Of a DNA stretch of 64,000 nucleotides, positions 53,843 to 64,000 are shown piece by piece; position 1 is the stretch's first letter; each line of letters opens with the position of its first letter. The DNA comes from Scylla paramamosain. Lineage: Eukaryota; Arthropoda; Malacostraca; Decapoda; Portunidae. The position numbers were made by a program, and so were the translations under genes. Where the stretch lies: contig NW_026973668.1 of assembly GCF_035594125.1 (NCBI RefSeq), forward strand, positions 3,604,001-3,668,000, given 5' to 3'. A model generated the notes under the pieces. That model searched no databases and was not told the DNA's origin. It was given only the letters and a program-made list of their open reading frames with translations.

Positions 53843-54606
53843 GATCGGACTGCCTTCTGCCGTGTACAAGTGATATCTGGCCTGGACATCGTGTGAGTGA
53901 ACGAAGAATCACAAATGTGTGAAGCACTCTTCTCTGTGCGATAGTTTATGATGGTTTGAATCTAACAAGTGTGTGAAGCACTCTTCTCTGTTCGAGTTCA
54001 AGTTGGTTAGGCCGTGATCCCTTTAGGCCGAGAGTCATTTAGGCCGTGATCCCTTTAGGTCGAGTCATTTAGGCCGTGATCCTTAAACTCAGTGTTGCAA
54101 ACCCTGCGCTGCCATTCTTGACAATGGTCACACTGCAAAGCATGGTCACACTGCAAAGCATGCTGGTTGAATCGTACACGTTGAGAGCAAACAACACGAG
54201 GAAATTTGGTAGGCATCCTGAGCGATGAGGTGTGAGGGAATAACGAATACACAGAATTTGACTTCAACACATCAACTAAGTAAGTAAGACAGTGTTTTGA
54301 GACTTTCGAAATTATATGTTTTGAATTTAGTAATATTTTGAATTAAGTAATTGAGACAGTGTTTCGTAATTGTAATTGCACTTGTACGGACACGGCAAGG
54401 TTTGCTGTGCGACACAGGTGTGAGAGGTGGCAGAACAGGAAATGTGATAATGGTGTATCTTGAGCTGATTAATGGCAGCTGTGAAACCAGGTATTTTCAA
54501 TGGCTGGGTTTCGTGCACTTCCTGCAGTACCTCATAAAACGATTAATATGTGTGTAAGTACGCTACAGAACATAGTTTCCACTGCATATAGGTCTCTTCC
54601 ACTGTA

Positions 54607-56037
54607 CAGTCGGCGCCTCTCGACGTGATCGCGAGCAAAACAATGTGCGTAAAATTACTTCTGTTCCTGAAAATGGCCAAACTACAAGACATGAGAAATT
54701 GATACTTGTTATGAATACATATTAACTAACCTCCTATTTACTGATGGGGTAGCCTTTCCGTTTTCGTACCTCCATCAAGCGACTGGGGAGAGAGTCTGCC
54801 AGCTTCTCCACAGTTTCTTGTGACACACTGCTCCACGCCCGACGAAGTGCACATTCTAATTTGGGCAATGTTGATGTGTCCTCGTTTCTCAGCTTGCACT
54901 TCACGATGCCCCACAGATTTTCGATGGGTGACATGTCCGGGCTGTTAGCTGGCCAGTCTGGAATGCATTCCACTTGGCTTGAAACAAGCCATTCTTTGAC
55001 GATGTGCGCGGTGTGGCACGGAGCGCCGTCCTGCTGCAGCACCTCACCACCAGTCGCTGCGAAACAGTCAGCCAGACGACTGTCTAACAAGCTGAGATAC
55101 ACATCTTTGGTGACTGACTGACCCTTAGGGAAGATGTGTAAGTCAGCCACGCCCCCGTAAGAGAATGCACCCCACGCCATGAGGGAGGGAGGGTGCTTCA
55201 CAGACTTGGCGGTGAACTTGGGATCGTGCGGGTCAGAGCCTTTCCGGCGCCACACCTTCTTCCCTTTCGTGTCACTGACCCTGAACGTGGCTTCATCAGT
55301 CCACAAGACACGCCTCCACTCATCTAAAGTCCATGAACTGTATTTCTGAACGAAAGCCAGCCTCTTTTTCCGATGCACCTCGGAAACAAAAGGCTTGTTA
55401 CGAGCGCGCATTTTTCGATAGTTTAGCTTGGTTTGGATATTCTTCTGGATGGTACGCACACTAACATCCTGGAGGAGCATGGGATTCTGTTCCTTAAGCT
55501 GTCTTGCTGTGAGGTGAGGGTTTTGGTCTAGCTGACGCTTGATGTGGGCCAGAGTCCTGCCACTAATCTTTGGGCGCCACCCACCACCATGTAAGTGGTG
55601 AGGAATCTCACGCTCTCCCGAGGACTTAAATTTAACAATGAGGCGGCGCACTGTCACTGGCTTCACACCGGTCTGATGACTTATTTCCTTGGTGCTGAGG
55701 CCTAATTTATAGCACTCGATCACTCGCACAATATTATCCTCACTTGTGTAAGCTTTTGACATGACGGGAAATATTACGAGCCTGTTTAATAATCCTTGCA
55801 GTAGGTCGCGGAGGCAGTACGGGTGGTGGCACGTGCGAGAAGAAACACGACCACTCAAGACAAACGTAATCAACACTGACAGCTGTTGTCATTTAAATTA
55901 ACGGCCAAGAATTCGAAATGTTGCCATATAGTCATTTTTCCCCGGGCGGTCTCCCGCGCTGGGTAATATGCAAAAATAATAGTCACGCAAGATTGTCCCG
56001 CGCTGCTCACCGCGATCACGTCGAGAGGCGCCGACTG
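54607..56037 (-). mobile_element. Tc1-like DNA transposon, apparently intact
   Basis: 1,431 bp with perfect 27-bp terminal inverted repeats (CAGTCGGCGCCTCTCGACGT and on; 54,607-54,633 and 56,011-56,037), bounded by TA on both sides (54,605-54,606 and 56,038-56,039), the usual Tc1/mariner target duplication. Perfect ends and an unbroken transposase suggest recent arrival. Confidence 0.95.
54734..55762 (-). CDS. Tc1-family transposase
   Basis: 342 codons from MSKAYTSEDN; the frame is open a further 38 codons upstream, but this Met begins the conserved domain. Residues about 4-110 hold the bipartite helix-turn-helix DNA-binding region (IVRVIECYKLGLSTKEISHQ, TGVKPVTVRRLIVKF). The catalytic core has WTDEATF, LQQDGAPCHTAH and DWPANSPDMSPIENLWG. 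The second Asp and the final Glu are separated by 35 residues, so it is DD35E rather than the common DD34E. No stop or frameshift. It cuts and pastes the element by binding its terminal repeats. Length is normal for the family. Confidence 0.93.
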   Translation of the reverse strand: MSKAYTSEDNIVRVIECYKLGLSTKEISHQTGVKPVTVRRLIVKFKSSGEREIPHHLHGGGWRPKISGRTLAHIKRQLDQNPHLTARQLKEQNPMLLQDVSVRTIQKNIQTKLNYRKMRARNKPFVSEVHRKKRLAFVQKYSSWTLDEWRRVLWTDEATFRVSDTKGKKVWRRKGSDPHDPKFTAKSVKHPPSLMAWGAFSYGGVADLHIFPKGQSVTKDVYLSLLDSRLADCFAATGGEVLQQDGAPCHTAHIVKEWLVSSQVECIPDWPANSPDMSPIENLWGIVKCKLRNEDTSTLPKLECALRRAWSSVSQETVEKLADSLPSRLMEVRKRKGYPISK

Positions 56038-57062
56038 TATATAGGTCTCTTCCATTTATTATCTTTATTTTATGGAGGTATCAATCTCTCGATACATTAT
56101 CAAGAGTATCAACAAGACTCATTAGCATGCAATCACGTCACACTTCTTGCCTCCACAGTAGTCCTCCAGTATCGACTGCACTATAAAAACTATAAAAAGG
56201 ATCTCAGTATTATGGCCTAAACGACCCACGGCCTACAGAGTCGCGGCCTAAACGACTCGGCGTAAAGGGATCACGGCCTAAACGACTCTCGGCCTAGAGT
56301 GCTCACGGCCGAAACGACCTGCTCCCCTCTGTGCGATAGTTTATGATGGTTTGAATCTAACAAATGTAGTGATAATACACGTTCATACGTGAAGCCACGT
56401 GCAGCTTGGAGATTTTTTTTCCCACGCTCAAATGAAGCGGTTACTGATTCGTGATTAAAGAGATAATTAGCTCGTGTATTGCTTACATGTAGTTTACAGT
56501 GGAATTTTTTTACCTAATTTGGTTGGGGACATTCTTGGCTTCATTATGGGGTAGAGCTCTTTAGTGTAGTTAAATATCAAATCGTCAATAATTACGGCTG
56601 CGCCAGTATTATGACAATTTGTTTTTTCATCCTGAGTCGTATGGTAATGAGGCAAATGTAGGGTAATTTCAGTAAGTGTGTAGGGCGGAGACGTCTGTAG
56701 AGGTTGGCAACACTGCCCACAGTTTATGATGTTCCGAGTCGGCAAACATGGTGGTCCGACTTGGTATTTCAGAAAATGAGAATGGTCCGAGTTGGTCCAC
56801 AAGATGGTCCGAGTTGCCTTTTCATAATGGGCCGAGATGGAAAAGGGCCGAGTTGGCCCTACCCCCCTGGGGGAACAAGTCAGTGTCAGGAGCGAGTGAC
56901 TGAGGTGGTGGCCACCGTCATTCTTGTTGTGGATTGTTTGTTTGTTTGTTGATTTCTTTTATCCCCAAGGCATGGTGGTGCCGTCTGGCTGTCTGCTGGT
57001 GCTGCCTGCCTGGTGAAGTGTTCCCTGGGGAATACACTGCTGCACTAGGTTGCTAGCTTGCG

Positions 57063-57239
57063 TGGCACTAGTGTCGACGTGCGGTCCCCGGCTAGGCTAG
57101 GCCGCCTCCGTCAGGTCGAGAGAGAGTAGTGTTATCCTCGCCTGATCTGGTAACACTGCACAGAAAATACACAACTGGGAACTCTGACCTACTGTACTCG
57201 GCCTAGTCAGCCGGGGACCCCACGTCCACACTAGTGCCA
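57063..57239. mobile_element. Foldback (MITE-like) element, copy 2
   Basis: Same 177-bp foldback as 49,452-49,628, carried along in the segmental duplication; a few substitutions separate the two. Confidence 0.75.
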
Positions 57240-57751
57240 GCTGTTTGGTGTTAGTTATGTCAAGGTAGGTTTGATTAGGGTTAGTTAGGTTAGTAAGTTA
57301 GGCTTGCCTATGTTATGGTAAATCAGGTTAAGTTTAGGTTAGGTTAGGTCTTTTTTTTGGCAAAATTTCGCTGTCAATTGTGGCAGAAATGCATGACAAC
57401 AGTTTTTTTCTTTTTTTTGTTGTATTTTTGTTATTTTATTTGTTTGTCATTCTTTTATTTGTTTGTTTTCCAGCAGGTCAGCAGTGGTGAGAGAGCAAGA
57501 CCCAACCAACAAATTCCCCATCCATTCTGCCCCAGAGACCCTCGGGTCAGTGGCCAGCAAGTCCTCCCGCCCATTCTGCTCCAGAGCCCCTCAGGTCAGT
57601 GACTGGCTGCTCTGAGAGCTGCACCACTACTGTCAACACTTGCTTCTTTGTCACAAGTTACCACCAACAAAAACTGATTGGCTTACTCTTTGCAAAGAGG
57701 CTTTTTTTTTTTTTTTACTTTATTTATATATTTATTTATTTTTATTTTTTT

Positions 57752-57756
<5 letters not shown>

Positions 57757-57832
<76 letters not shown>
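57757..57832. repeat. (CT)n microsatellite
   Basis: About 38 CT units, equivalent to 50,139-50,216. Confidence 0.97.
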
Positions 57833-57835
<3 letters not shown>

Positions 57836-58059
57836 CAAAAGTTCTTTGAAGGAAAATGTTTGTAAAGCTTTGCGTGTTGTGAGGCAGTGACAGGAGTGGT
57901 GCAGTGCCTGGTGACAAAAATAATGAGTTAAGTAAGAAGTACTAGCACAGGGCACAGGTGACAGAGTGGGCATTGTTAGCCGACACCTGAGACCAGGCCA
58001 AACCACGACCTGGTCTGGTCTGCGGACACCAGTTTGTTGCATTTTCACCCCCTGCATGT

Positions 58060-58448
58060 CTTTAGCAGCACACCACTAGCTGACCGCCTGGCCACTGTGG
58101 TGGTTTAGCAGCACACCACTAACTGACAGCCTGGCCACTGTGGTGGTTTAGCAGCACACCACTAGCTGACAGCCTGGCCACTGTGGTGGTTTAGCAGCAC
58201 ACCACTAGCTGACAGCCTGGCCACTGTGGTGGTTTAGCAGCACACCACTAGCTGACAGCCTGGCCACTGTGGTGGTTTAGCAGCACACCACTAACTGACA
58301 GCCTGGCCACTGTGGTGGTTTAGCAGCACACCGCTAGCTGACAGCCTGGCCACTGTGGTGGTTTAGCAGCACACCACTAGCTGACAGCCTGGCCACTGTG
58401 GTGGTTTAGCAGCACACCACTAGCTGACAGCCTGGCCACTGGTGATTT
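58060..58448. repeat. 43-bp minisatellite, about 9 copies
   Basis: Same unit as 50,458-50,850. The last unit is truncated before GATTTATCAGCACAG. Confidence 0.95.
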
Positions 58449-58640
58449 ATCAGCACAGTAACACCCTGACCACAGGCCACTGCCTCCCTGTGCTTCACTA
58501 GTCTCCTGTACACCAGCCTGCCTCCTGAAGGACGGGAAGGCTGCACCACCACAGCAGCACAGTAACACCATGACCACAGGCCGCTGCCTCCCTATGCTTC
58601 ACTGTCTCCTGTACACCAGCCTGCCTCTTGAAGGACAGTG
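58449..58640. repeat. Two-copy tandem repeat, unit about 105 bp
   Basis: CAGCACAGTAACACC, CACAGGCC(A/G)CTGCCTCCCT, CTCCTGTACACCAGCCTGCC and GAAGGAC recur at 58,449-58,542 and 58,554-58,638. Confidence 0.85.
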
Positions 58641-58923
58641 TTTCCTTTCTGTTCTTTTTGTCACACCAGTGACAGGAACATTTGATTTAATATATTGTGA
58701 TATGAGTAGGCTTGAAAGAAAGTTTGAACCAAATCAATATATACAATTTATGTGCACCAACAACAGAAATGTTAACTTTTTATGGAATGAGAAATACTCC
58801 TTGCTTCAATCTTATCAGACCACCAGAAGTACTTGCTGCAAGAACACTGGCCTGACTGTCCTCGTGGACTGTGCTTGATGTTGGCTCCGCTCAACTAGGG
58901 CCCTCCAGGCAAACATCACAGCC

Positions 58924-59651
58924 TTAGGGGACATTTGGAATGGATGCTGGTATATGGACAGCTGTACAGTCAGGAATGAAATGACTACCTATTACCATGG
59001 CTTTAGTTGGTTTCCAGCCACTTGTGATGTCTTTTCCATAAATTATTTCAGGCAAACTATCAGTTTGGTATGAACCTGAATCTGATACTTTTTTTGTATA
59101 TGTTTGAACTCCAGAAATATTTTGGTGTGTAGAAGCTGAAGTGACATTTTTAATTGGGTGAGAAGAGATGAGGTGCTTAGGTTCATCCATCGCCCTAAAA
59201 TATCTCGTTCCAGTCCTCACTGAGATGGTCTGCGGATGAACCTCCACGTTCATGTGAAGGCTAGCTGAAATCAGAAATAACATAGAAATCCATTCTTATG
59301 ACCTTGGAGTTCTTACCCAACCTAATGGGGAGGCAAACAACACCCAATACTTAAAGAGGGGTATGCAAAACATCCAATAAGTTGGTAGTAGTTGGTTTCA
59401 GAGGCCAACGTCCACCACGAGACACGCTTCCAAGTGTTAAGCAGGATCTTCCGACAGCGCGTTCACTTATGTGCCGGGGTGCACAGCAGACGAAGCCTTC
59501 AAAAACCCTACTTGTGTGGGGAGAACCATTGCACTTGTCTGAGTGCAGGCAGCAACCAGGGAAGCACGAGTCGCCTGCCCTGTTGGCTCACCAATTCTTA
59601 CCTGTGGTTCTGTTCTCTTGATGCTTGATCCTCAGCAAGGTGTACTGTGAC
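58924..59651 (-). CDS. Candidate two-exon gene fragment, function unknown
   Basis: The last exon (58,924-59,264) is bounded upstream by TTATTTCTGATTTCAG and ends at a stop. It encodes SLHMNVEVHPQTISVRTGTR through HFIPDCTAVHIPASIPNVP. An upstream exon (about 59,602-59,651) ends ACCACAG|GTAAGA, and its frame (QYTLLRIKHQENRTT) joins in phase across a 337-bp intron. The acceptor of that exon (CCTTCAG at 59,652-59,653) is weaker. Composition and splice-phase agreement suggest host coding sequence, but no family is recognised and it may be a fragment. Confidence 0.35.
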
Positions 59652-59889
59652 CTGAAGGTCTCCACATATCGGGTAAAATAGAGTTTTCAGTATGAGAAGA
59701 TATTACACATCTACATATTCCTGCAGGATATTTTAGTAATAGAGATAATGAAAATAAACTTGAATTTTCCATGTGTGAGCTGAGGCAAAATCTACAGTCA
59801 ATAAATGAAGAAAAGATTTCTGGGCGTGGCGACTCGCCATGCTGCGGGAAGGCTCTGTGCGGCGGGGAGACGTTCCCAGGGAAGAGAGG
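59652..59889. other. No gene assigned
   Basis: A 100-codon minus frame (59,632-59,931) exists but overlaps the preceding candidate exon in another frame and is not recognised. Confidence 0.4.
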
Positions 59890-60443
<554 letters not shown>

Positions 60444-60537
60444 GAGAAAGGCGTGAAAGTACAGGATGGGTAGGAAAAAGATGACAAGAAAAAAAGAAGC
60501 ACACAAGAAAGCTGATAAGAGAGTAATAATAATAATT

Positions 60538-61080
<543 letters not shown>

Positions 61081-62128
61081 CTGTGTGTTAGGCTGAGGCT
61101 GAGGCAGGAAGCCCCTCCTGTTACAGGTGCCAGGTGTATTTTTCCAGGAGGAGACAGTAGGCACCTGCTGAAACAATAATTACTCCCAGTGAGGTCTAAA
61201 GCACTGTTCAGGAGGTGCTGTAAACTTATCATTAAACTCAGCTGTGACCTCACTGAATGTTTCCCTTTGTGTCTCAATACAAGGAAGGAGGCAGTCACAG
61301 CCTGCCCTCTAAAGACAACTCTCTTCCTCCACACAAAACTACAAGCACTTAATAACAAACACACCCGTCACTCAGAATTTCAAAATTATCATGGTGACTC
61401 CTACACCAACCATCTGGGGAGGGGACCATAAATGTCCCCAGGTCAGACTGCCCATTTGTCAACAACCCCAAGTGTCTTGACACTCCCCTCAACTTTTTCT
61501 TCATTAACTTCTGCAACATTCGCAGTCGAAGATCTAATTTTCAATCTGTAGAATACCACCTCTCCTCTTCTAAACTTCATCTTCTTTTCCTTACTGAAAC
61601 ACAGGTGTCTGAGGCAACTGACAGTATCCCCTTTTCTGTTCCCTCCTACTTTCTCTATCCTCATTTTCAATCCAAAGCTGGATGTTGCATTTATGTGCGC
61701 AACCATGTCTAGACAGGACAGGTCTTCAGCCTCTTCCTCATCGCCACAATGTTGCATCTCTAGCTATCTTTTACCGCTATTTTCATGCTAACTGCTCTTC
61801 TGATCTAGCTAACTACATGCCTCCCCTCCTCCTGCAGCCTCACTGCACAAGACTCTTCATTCTCTCACCCCTATTGTGTCCACCTCTCTGATGCAAGAGT
61901 ATTCTCAATCATTCATCTATTTCTCTGGTAAACTCTGGAACTCCCAGCCTGCTTCTGTATTTTCACCTTCCTATGACTTAAATTCCTTCAAGAGGGAGGT
62001 TTCAAGACACTTATCCTTCAATTTTTGACTACCGCTTCAGACCCTGTTTGGAGACCAGCATCTCAGTAGACTTTTAGATTTTTTGTTGCCCTTGGCCAGT
62101 GTCCCTCCTACAAAAAAAAAAAAAAAAA
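61081..62128 (+). mobile_element. Family J LINE, internally deleted copy
   Basis: The leader (61,081-61,430) matches 62,142-62,560. The endonuclease start is recognisable ([34 protein letters not shown]). At about 61,704-61,728 the sequence jumps to the 3' end (HRHNVASLAIFYRYFHANCS, KLWNSQPASVF), losing the rest of the endonuclease and nearly all RT. It ends with CCCTTGGCCAGTGTCCCTCC and a 17-bp A run (62,112-62,128). Confidence 0.9.
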
Positions 62129-62141
62129 TTGTCTATGGAGG

Positions 62142-64000
62142 CTGTGTGTTAGGCTGAGGCAGGAAGGCCCTTGCATTCTTTGTGGTGATGACCTCCTCTG
62201 TTACAGGTGCCAGGTTAGCGTACAACAACAGAAGTCCTTCTGTGCATCCTCGGTGCAGCCTACGGGTTCCTGCAGTACCAGCCGTGGCCAGGAGCATTGT
62301 TGCTATGGAGGATGTGACGCCAGGCAGGAGGAGGCAGTAGGCACCTGCCAAAGCGATAATTACTTCCAGTGATGTTTAAAACACTGGATCAGGGGGTGCT
62401 GTGAACTTATCTTTAAACCCAGCTGTGACCTCATGGACTGTTTCCCTTTGTGTCTCACAACACAAGGTGGCAGTCACAGCCTGCCCTCTAAAGACAATTC
62501 TCTTCCTTCACACAAAACTACAAGCACCTAAATACATACACACCCTTCACTCAGAATTCAAAATCATGGCGACTCATACACCAGCCTCGGAGTCCCAGTC
62601 TGGGGAGGGGACCACAAATGTCCTCAGTTCAGACTGCTCTTTTGATATTGACACTAAGTGTCTTGACACCCACCTCAACTTTTTCTTCATTAACTTCTGC
62701 AATATTCATGGTCTCAGATCAAATTTTCAATCTATAGAACACCATCTCTCCTCTTCTAAACCTCATATTCTTTTCCTCACTGAAACTCAGGTGTCTGAGG
62801 CAACTGACAGTAGCCCCTTTTCTGTTCCCTCCTACTTTCTTTATCCTCATTTTCAATCCAAAGCTGGATGTTGTGTTTATGTGCGCAATGACTTAACCTG
62901 CTCTCGTGCCCATGCTCTTGAATCTTCCAAGTTTTCCACCATCTGGCTACAACTACAGAGTCACGCTCAGACTAAATTTATCTGTGCTGTATACCTCTCA
63001 CCTAACTCCTCTGACTATAAGAAATTCTTTGACTACTTAACTTCCAAAGTGGAGCACATTCTGACCCTCTTCCCTTTTGCAGAGATCTCCATTCTTGGAG
63101 ACTTTAATGTTCACCACCAGCTTTGGCTTTCCTCTCCCTTCACTGACCATCCTGGTGAACTAGCCTTCAACTTTGCTATCCTCCACGACCTAGAGCAATT
63201 GGTGCAACACCCTACTCATACTCCTGACCATCTTGGAGATACGCCCACCATTCTTGACCTTTTCCTAACCTCTAATCCTTCTGCTTATGCTGTCACCCTC
63301 TCTTCTCCGTTGGGCTCCTCCAATCGCAGTCTCATATCTGTATCTTGTCCTATTGCTCCAGTCCCTCCTCAGGATCCCCCTAAACAGAGGTGCCTCTGGC
63401 GTTTTGGCTCTGCTTGTTGGGGGGACCTGAGGAGGCATTTTGCTGATTTTCCTTGGAATGACTACTGCTTCCGTGTCAGAGACCCCTCTCTGTGTGCAGA
63501 GCGCATAACAGAGGTGATAGTGTCTGGCATGGAGGCGTACATTCCCCACTCTTTTTCTCGGCCTAAACCTTCGAAACCTTGGTTTGACACAGCTTGTTCT
63601 CGTGCTATACATGATAGAGAGGTGGCCCACAAAAGGTACTTGAGCCTTCCATCACCAGAATCTCGTGCACTTTATATTTCTGCCCGGAACCATGCCAAGT
63701 CTGTTCTCCAACTAGCCAAAAACTCCTTCATTAATAGAAACTGTCAAAATCTCTCAAGATCTAATTCCCCTCATGACTTCTGGCATCTATCCAAAAATAT
63801 CTCCAATAACTTTGCTTCTTCTTTCCCTCCTTTATTTCAACCAGATGGCACCACTGCTATCACATCTATTTCTAAAGCTGAACTCTTCGCTCATACCTTT
63901 GCTAAAAACTCTACCTTGGATGATTCTGGGCTTGTTCCTCCCTCTCCTCCACCCTCTGACTACTTCATGCCACCTATTAAAATTCTTCGCAATGATGTTT
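62142..64000 (+). mobile_element. Family J LINE, 5'-complete copy, cut by window edge
   Basis: Begins CTGTGTGTTAGGCTGAGGCA 13 bp after the poly(A) of the preceding copy, so the two stand head to tail. A leader of about 424 bp precedes the open frame at 62,566. Continues past 64,000. Confidence 0.9.
62566..64000 (+). CDS. LINE ORF, apurinic-type endonuclease and linker (partial)
   Basis: Open for 478 codons from ATG at 62,566 to the window edge without a stop. Residues about 38-260 are an endonuclease/exonuclease/phosphatase-fold domain: [14 protein letters not shown] (41-54), LTETQ (71-75, metal-binding Glu), [11 protein letters not shown] (174-184, catalytic Asp and Asn) and [11 protein letters not shown] (229-239). 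The last catalytic motif, normally SDH, reads SNR at 252-254, so nicking is probably lost. Residues 260-478 are the linker before RT ([33 protein letters not shown]). The enzyme would nick target DNA to prime reverse transcription. No separate gag-like ORF precedes it in this copy. It is of jockey/CR1-type by general appearance. Confidence 0.85.
   Translation, partial: MATHTPASESQSGEGTTNVLSSDCSFDIDTKCLDTHLNFFFINFCNIHGLRSNFQSIEHHLSSSKPHILFLTETQVSEATDSSPFSVPSYFLYPHFQSKAGCCVYVRNDLTCSRAHALESSKFSTIWLQLQSHAQTKFICAVYLSPNSSDYKKFFDYLTSKVEHILTLFPFAEISILGDFNVHHQLWLSSPFTDHPGELAFNFAILHDLEQLVQHPTHTPDHLGDTPTILDLFLTSNPSAYAVTLSSPLGSSNRSLISVSCPIAPVPPQDPPKQRCLWRFGSACWGDLRRHFADFPWNDYCFRVRDPSLCAERITEVIVSGMEAYIPHSFSRPKPSKPWFDTACSRAIHDREVAHKRYLSLPSPESRALYISARNHAKSVLQLAKNSFINRNCQNLSRSNSPHDFWHLSKNISNNFASSFPPLFQPDGTTAITSISKAELFAHTFAKNSTLDDSGLVPPSPPPSDYFMPPIKILRNDV

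Larger units (their letters stand above)
54005..56330. mobile_element. Second, nested MULE-like element with repeat-built termini
   Basis: The left end (54,008-54,090) is built of TTTAGGCCGTGATCCCTTTA and GGCCGAGAGTCATT motifs; the right end (56,212-56,320) carries their complements (TAAAGGGATCACGGCCTAAA). A minus frame at 54,055-54,270 encodes VVCSQRV...LQCDHCQEWQRRVCN, similar to the PHD-like start of the host MULE transposase, so this looks like an internally deleted relative. A 15-bp piece of that frame is tandemly repeated (CATGGTCACACTGCAAAG). A 37-bp direct repeat (CTCTGTGCGATAGTTTATGA and on) flanks it at 53,932-53,968 and 56,327-56,363. Confidence 0.7.
51527..56870 (-). mobile_element. 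MULE transposon with tandem-repeat termini
   Basis: The left end (51,531-51,655) has about seven copies of a CCAACTCGGACCA-type motif; the right end (56,731-56,866) has the complementary ATGGTCCGAGTTGG-type motifs. Between them lie a MULE transposase gene (52,015-53,842, minus) and a nested second element. No clear 8-11 bp target-site duplication was found. Near the left end a segment including the last transposase codons (TTCACAGCAATATGATGAGAGGCA) is duplicated (about 51,850-52,046), alongside a three-copy repeat of about 48 bp (51,700-51,840). Confidence 0.85.
50889..58470. repeat. Segmental duplication unit, copy 2, split by a transposon
   Basis: Matches copy 1 from the LINE tail (50,889-51,100) through GGCCACCTGGCGG at about 51,526. 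It resumes at GGGGAACAAGTCAGTGTC (about 56,870) and runs through the foldback element (57,063-57,239), (CT)n (57,757-57,832) and the 43-bp array to 58,470. About 50 bp present in copy 1 (49,207-49,257) are missing at the insertion point. Confidence 0.92.

Overview
The window looks like intergenic, repeat-dominated nuclear DNA of an arthropod, most likely a decapod crustacean (inference). Evidence for this is the very high density of long (GA)n, (TA)n, (GT)n, (TAA)n and (CTA)n microsatellites, short TTAGG-type telomere-like runs, spliceosomal intron signals, a dense set of non-LTR retrotransposon wrecks of types I associate with crab genomes, and MULE and Tc1 DNA transposons. No operons, RNA genes or CRISPR arrays are seen.

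Layout. (1) 1-4,734 and 21,081-about 30,135 are the arms of a giant inverted duplication. Each arm holds a promoter-side flank, a 213-codon gene for a signal-peptide/coiled-coil/membrane-anchor protein that I do not recognise, and a kilobase-scale minisatellite with a 30-bp unit directly downstream of the gene. A conserved 58-bp candidate intron could splice the gene in frame into the minisatellite, giving an 1,898-residue protein from the right copy. (2) The 16.3-kb spacer (4,735-21,080) has no convincing gene. It is microsatellites plus at least eight separate, old, diverged local tandem duplications and one LINE fragment. (3) 30,136-33,435 holds degenerate minisatellite debris, a roughly 95-bp satellite of about 19-20 copies, and a LINE 3' end. 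(4) 33,830-34,166 is a candidate terminal exon pair of a host gene, with a (GT)n tract starting in the splice donor. (5) 35,990-44,505 is a LINE graveyard: two copies of a CR1-like element, a GC-rich insertion carrying a 28S-rRNA-like motif, a chimeric LINE fragment, and an R2-superfamily element with a restriction-like endonuclease. (6) 45,215-47,290 holds two minisatellite arrays whose 56-bp unit is a piece of LINE coding sequence. (7) 48,590-58,470 is a tandem duplication of a 2.3-kb unit. Its second copy is split by a 5.3-kb MULE, which contains a second MULE-like element, which contains an apparently intact Tc1-like transposon. (8) 58,470-61,080 has a possible two-exon minus-strand gene piece and an inverted repeat with microsatellites. 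(9) 61,081-64,000 holds two head-to-tail copies of one LINE. The second has a 478-codon open endonuclease-region frame running off the window.

How it fits together: the window is shaped by tandem duplication, inverted duplication and nested transposition. The only candidates for host coding capacity are the inverted gene pair, the 33.8-34.2 kb exon pair and the 58.9-59.65 kb exon pair. Transposon genes are mostly broken; the Tc1 transposase is the exception. All homology statements rest on reading by eye, with no database search.
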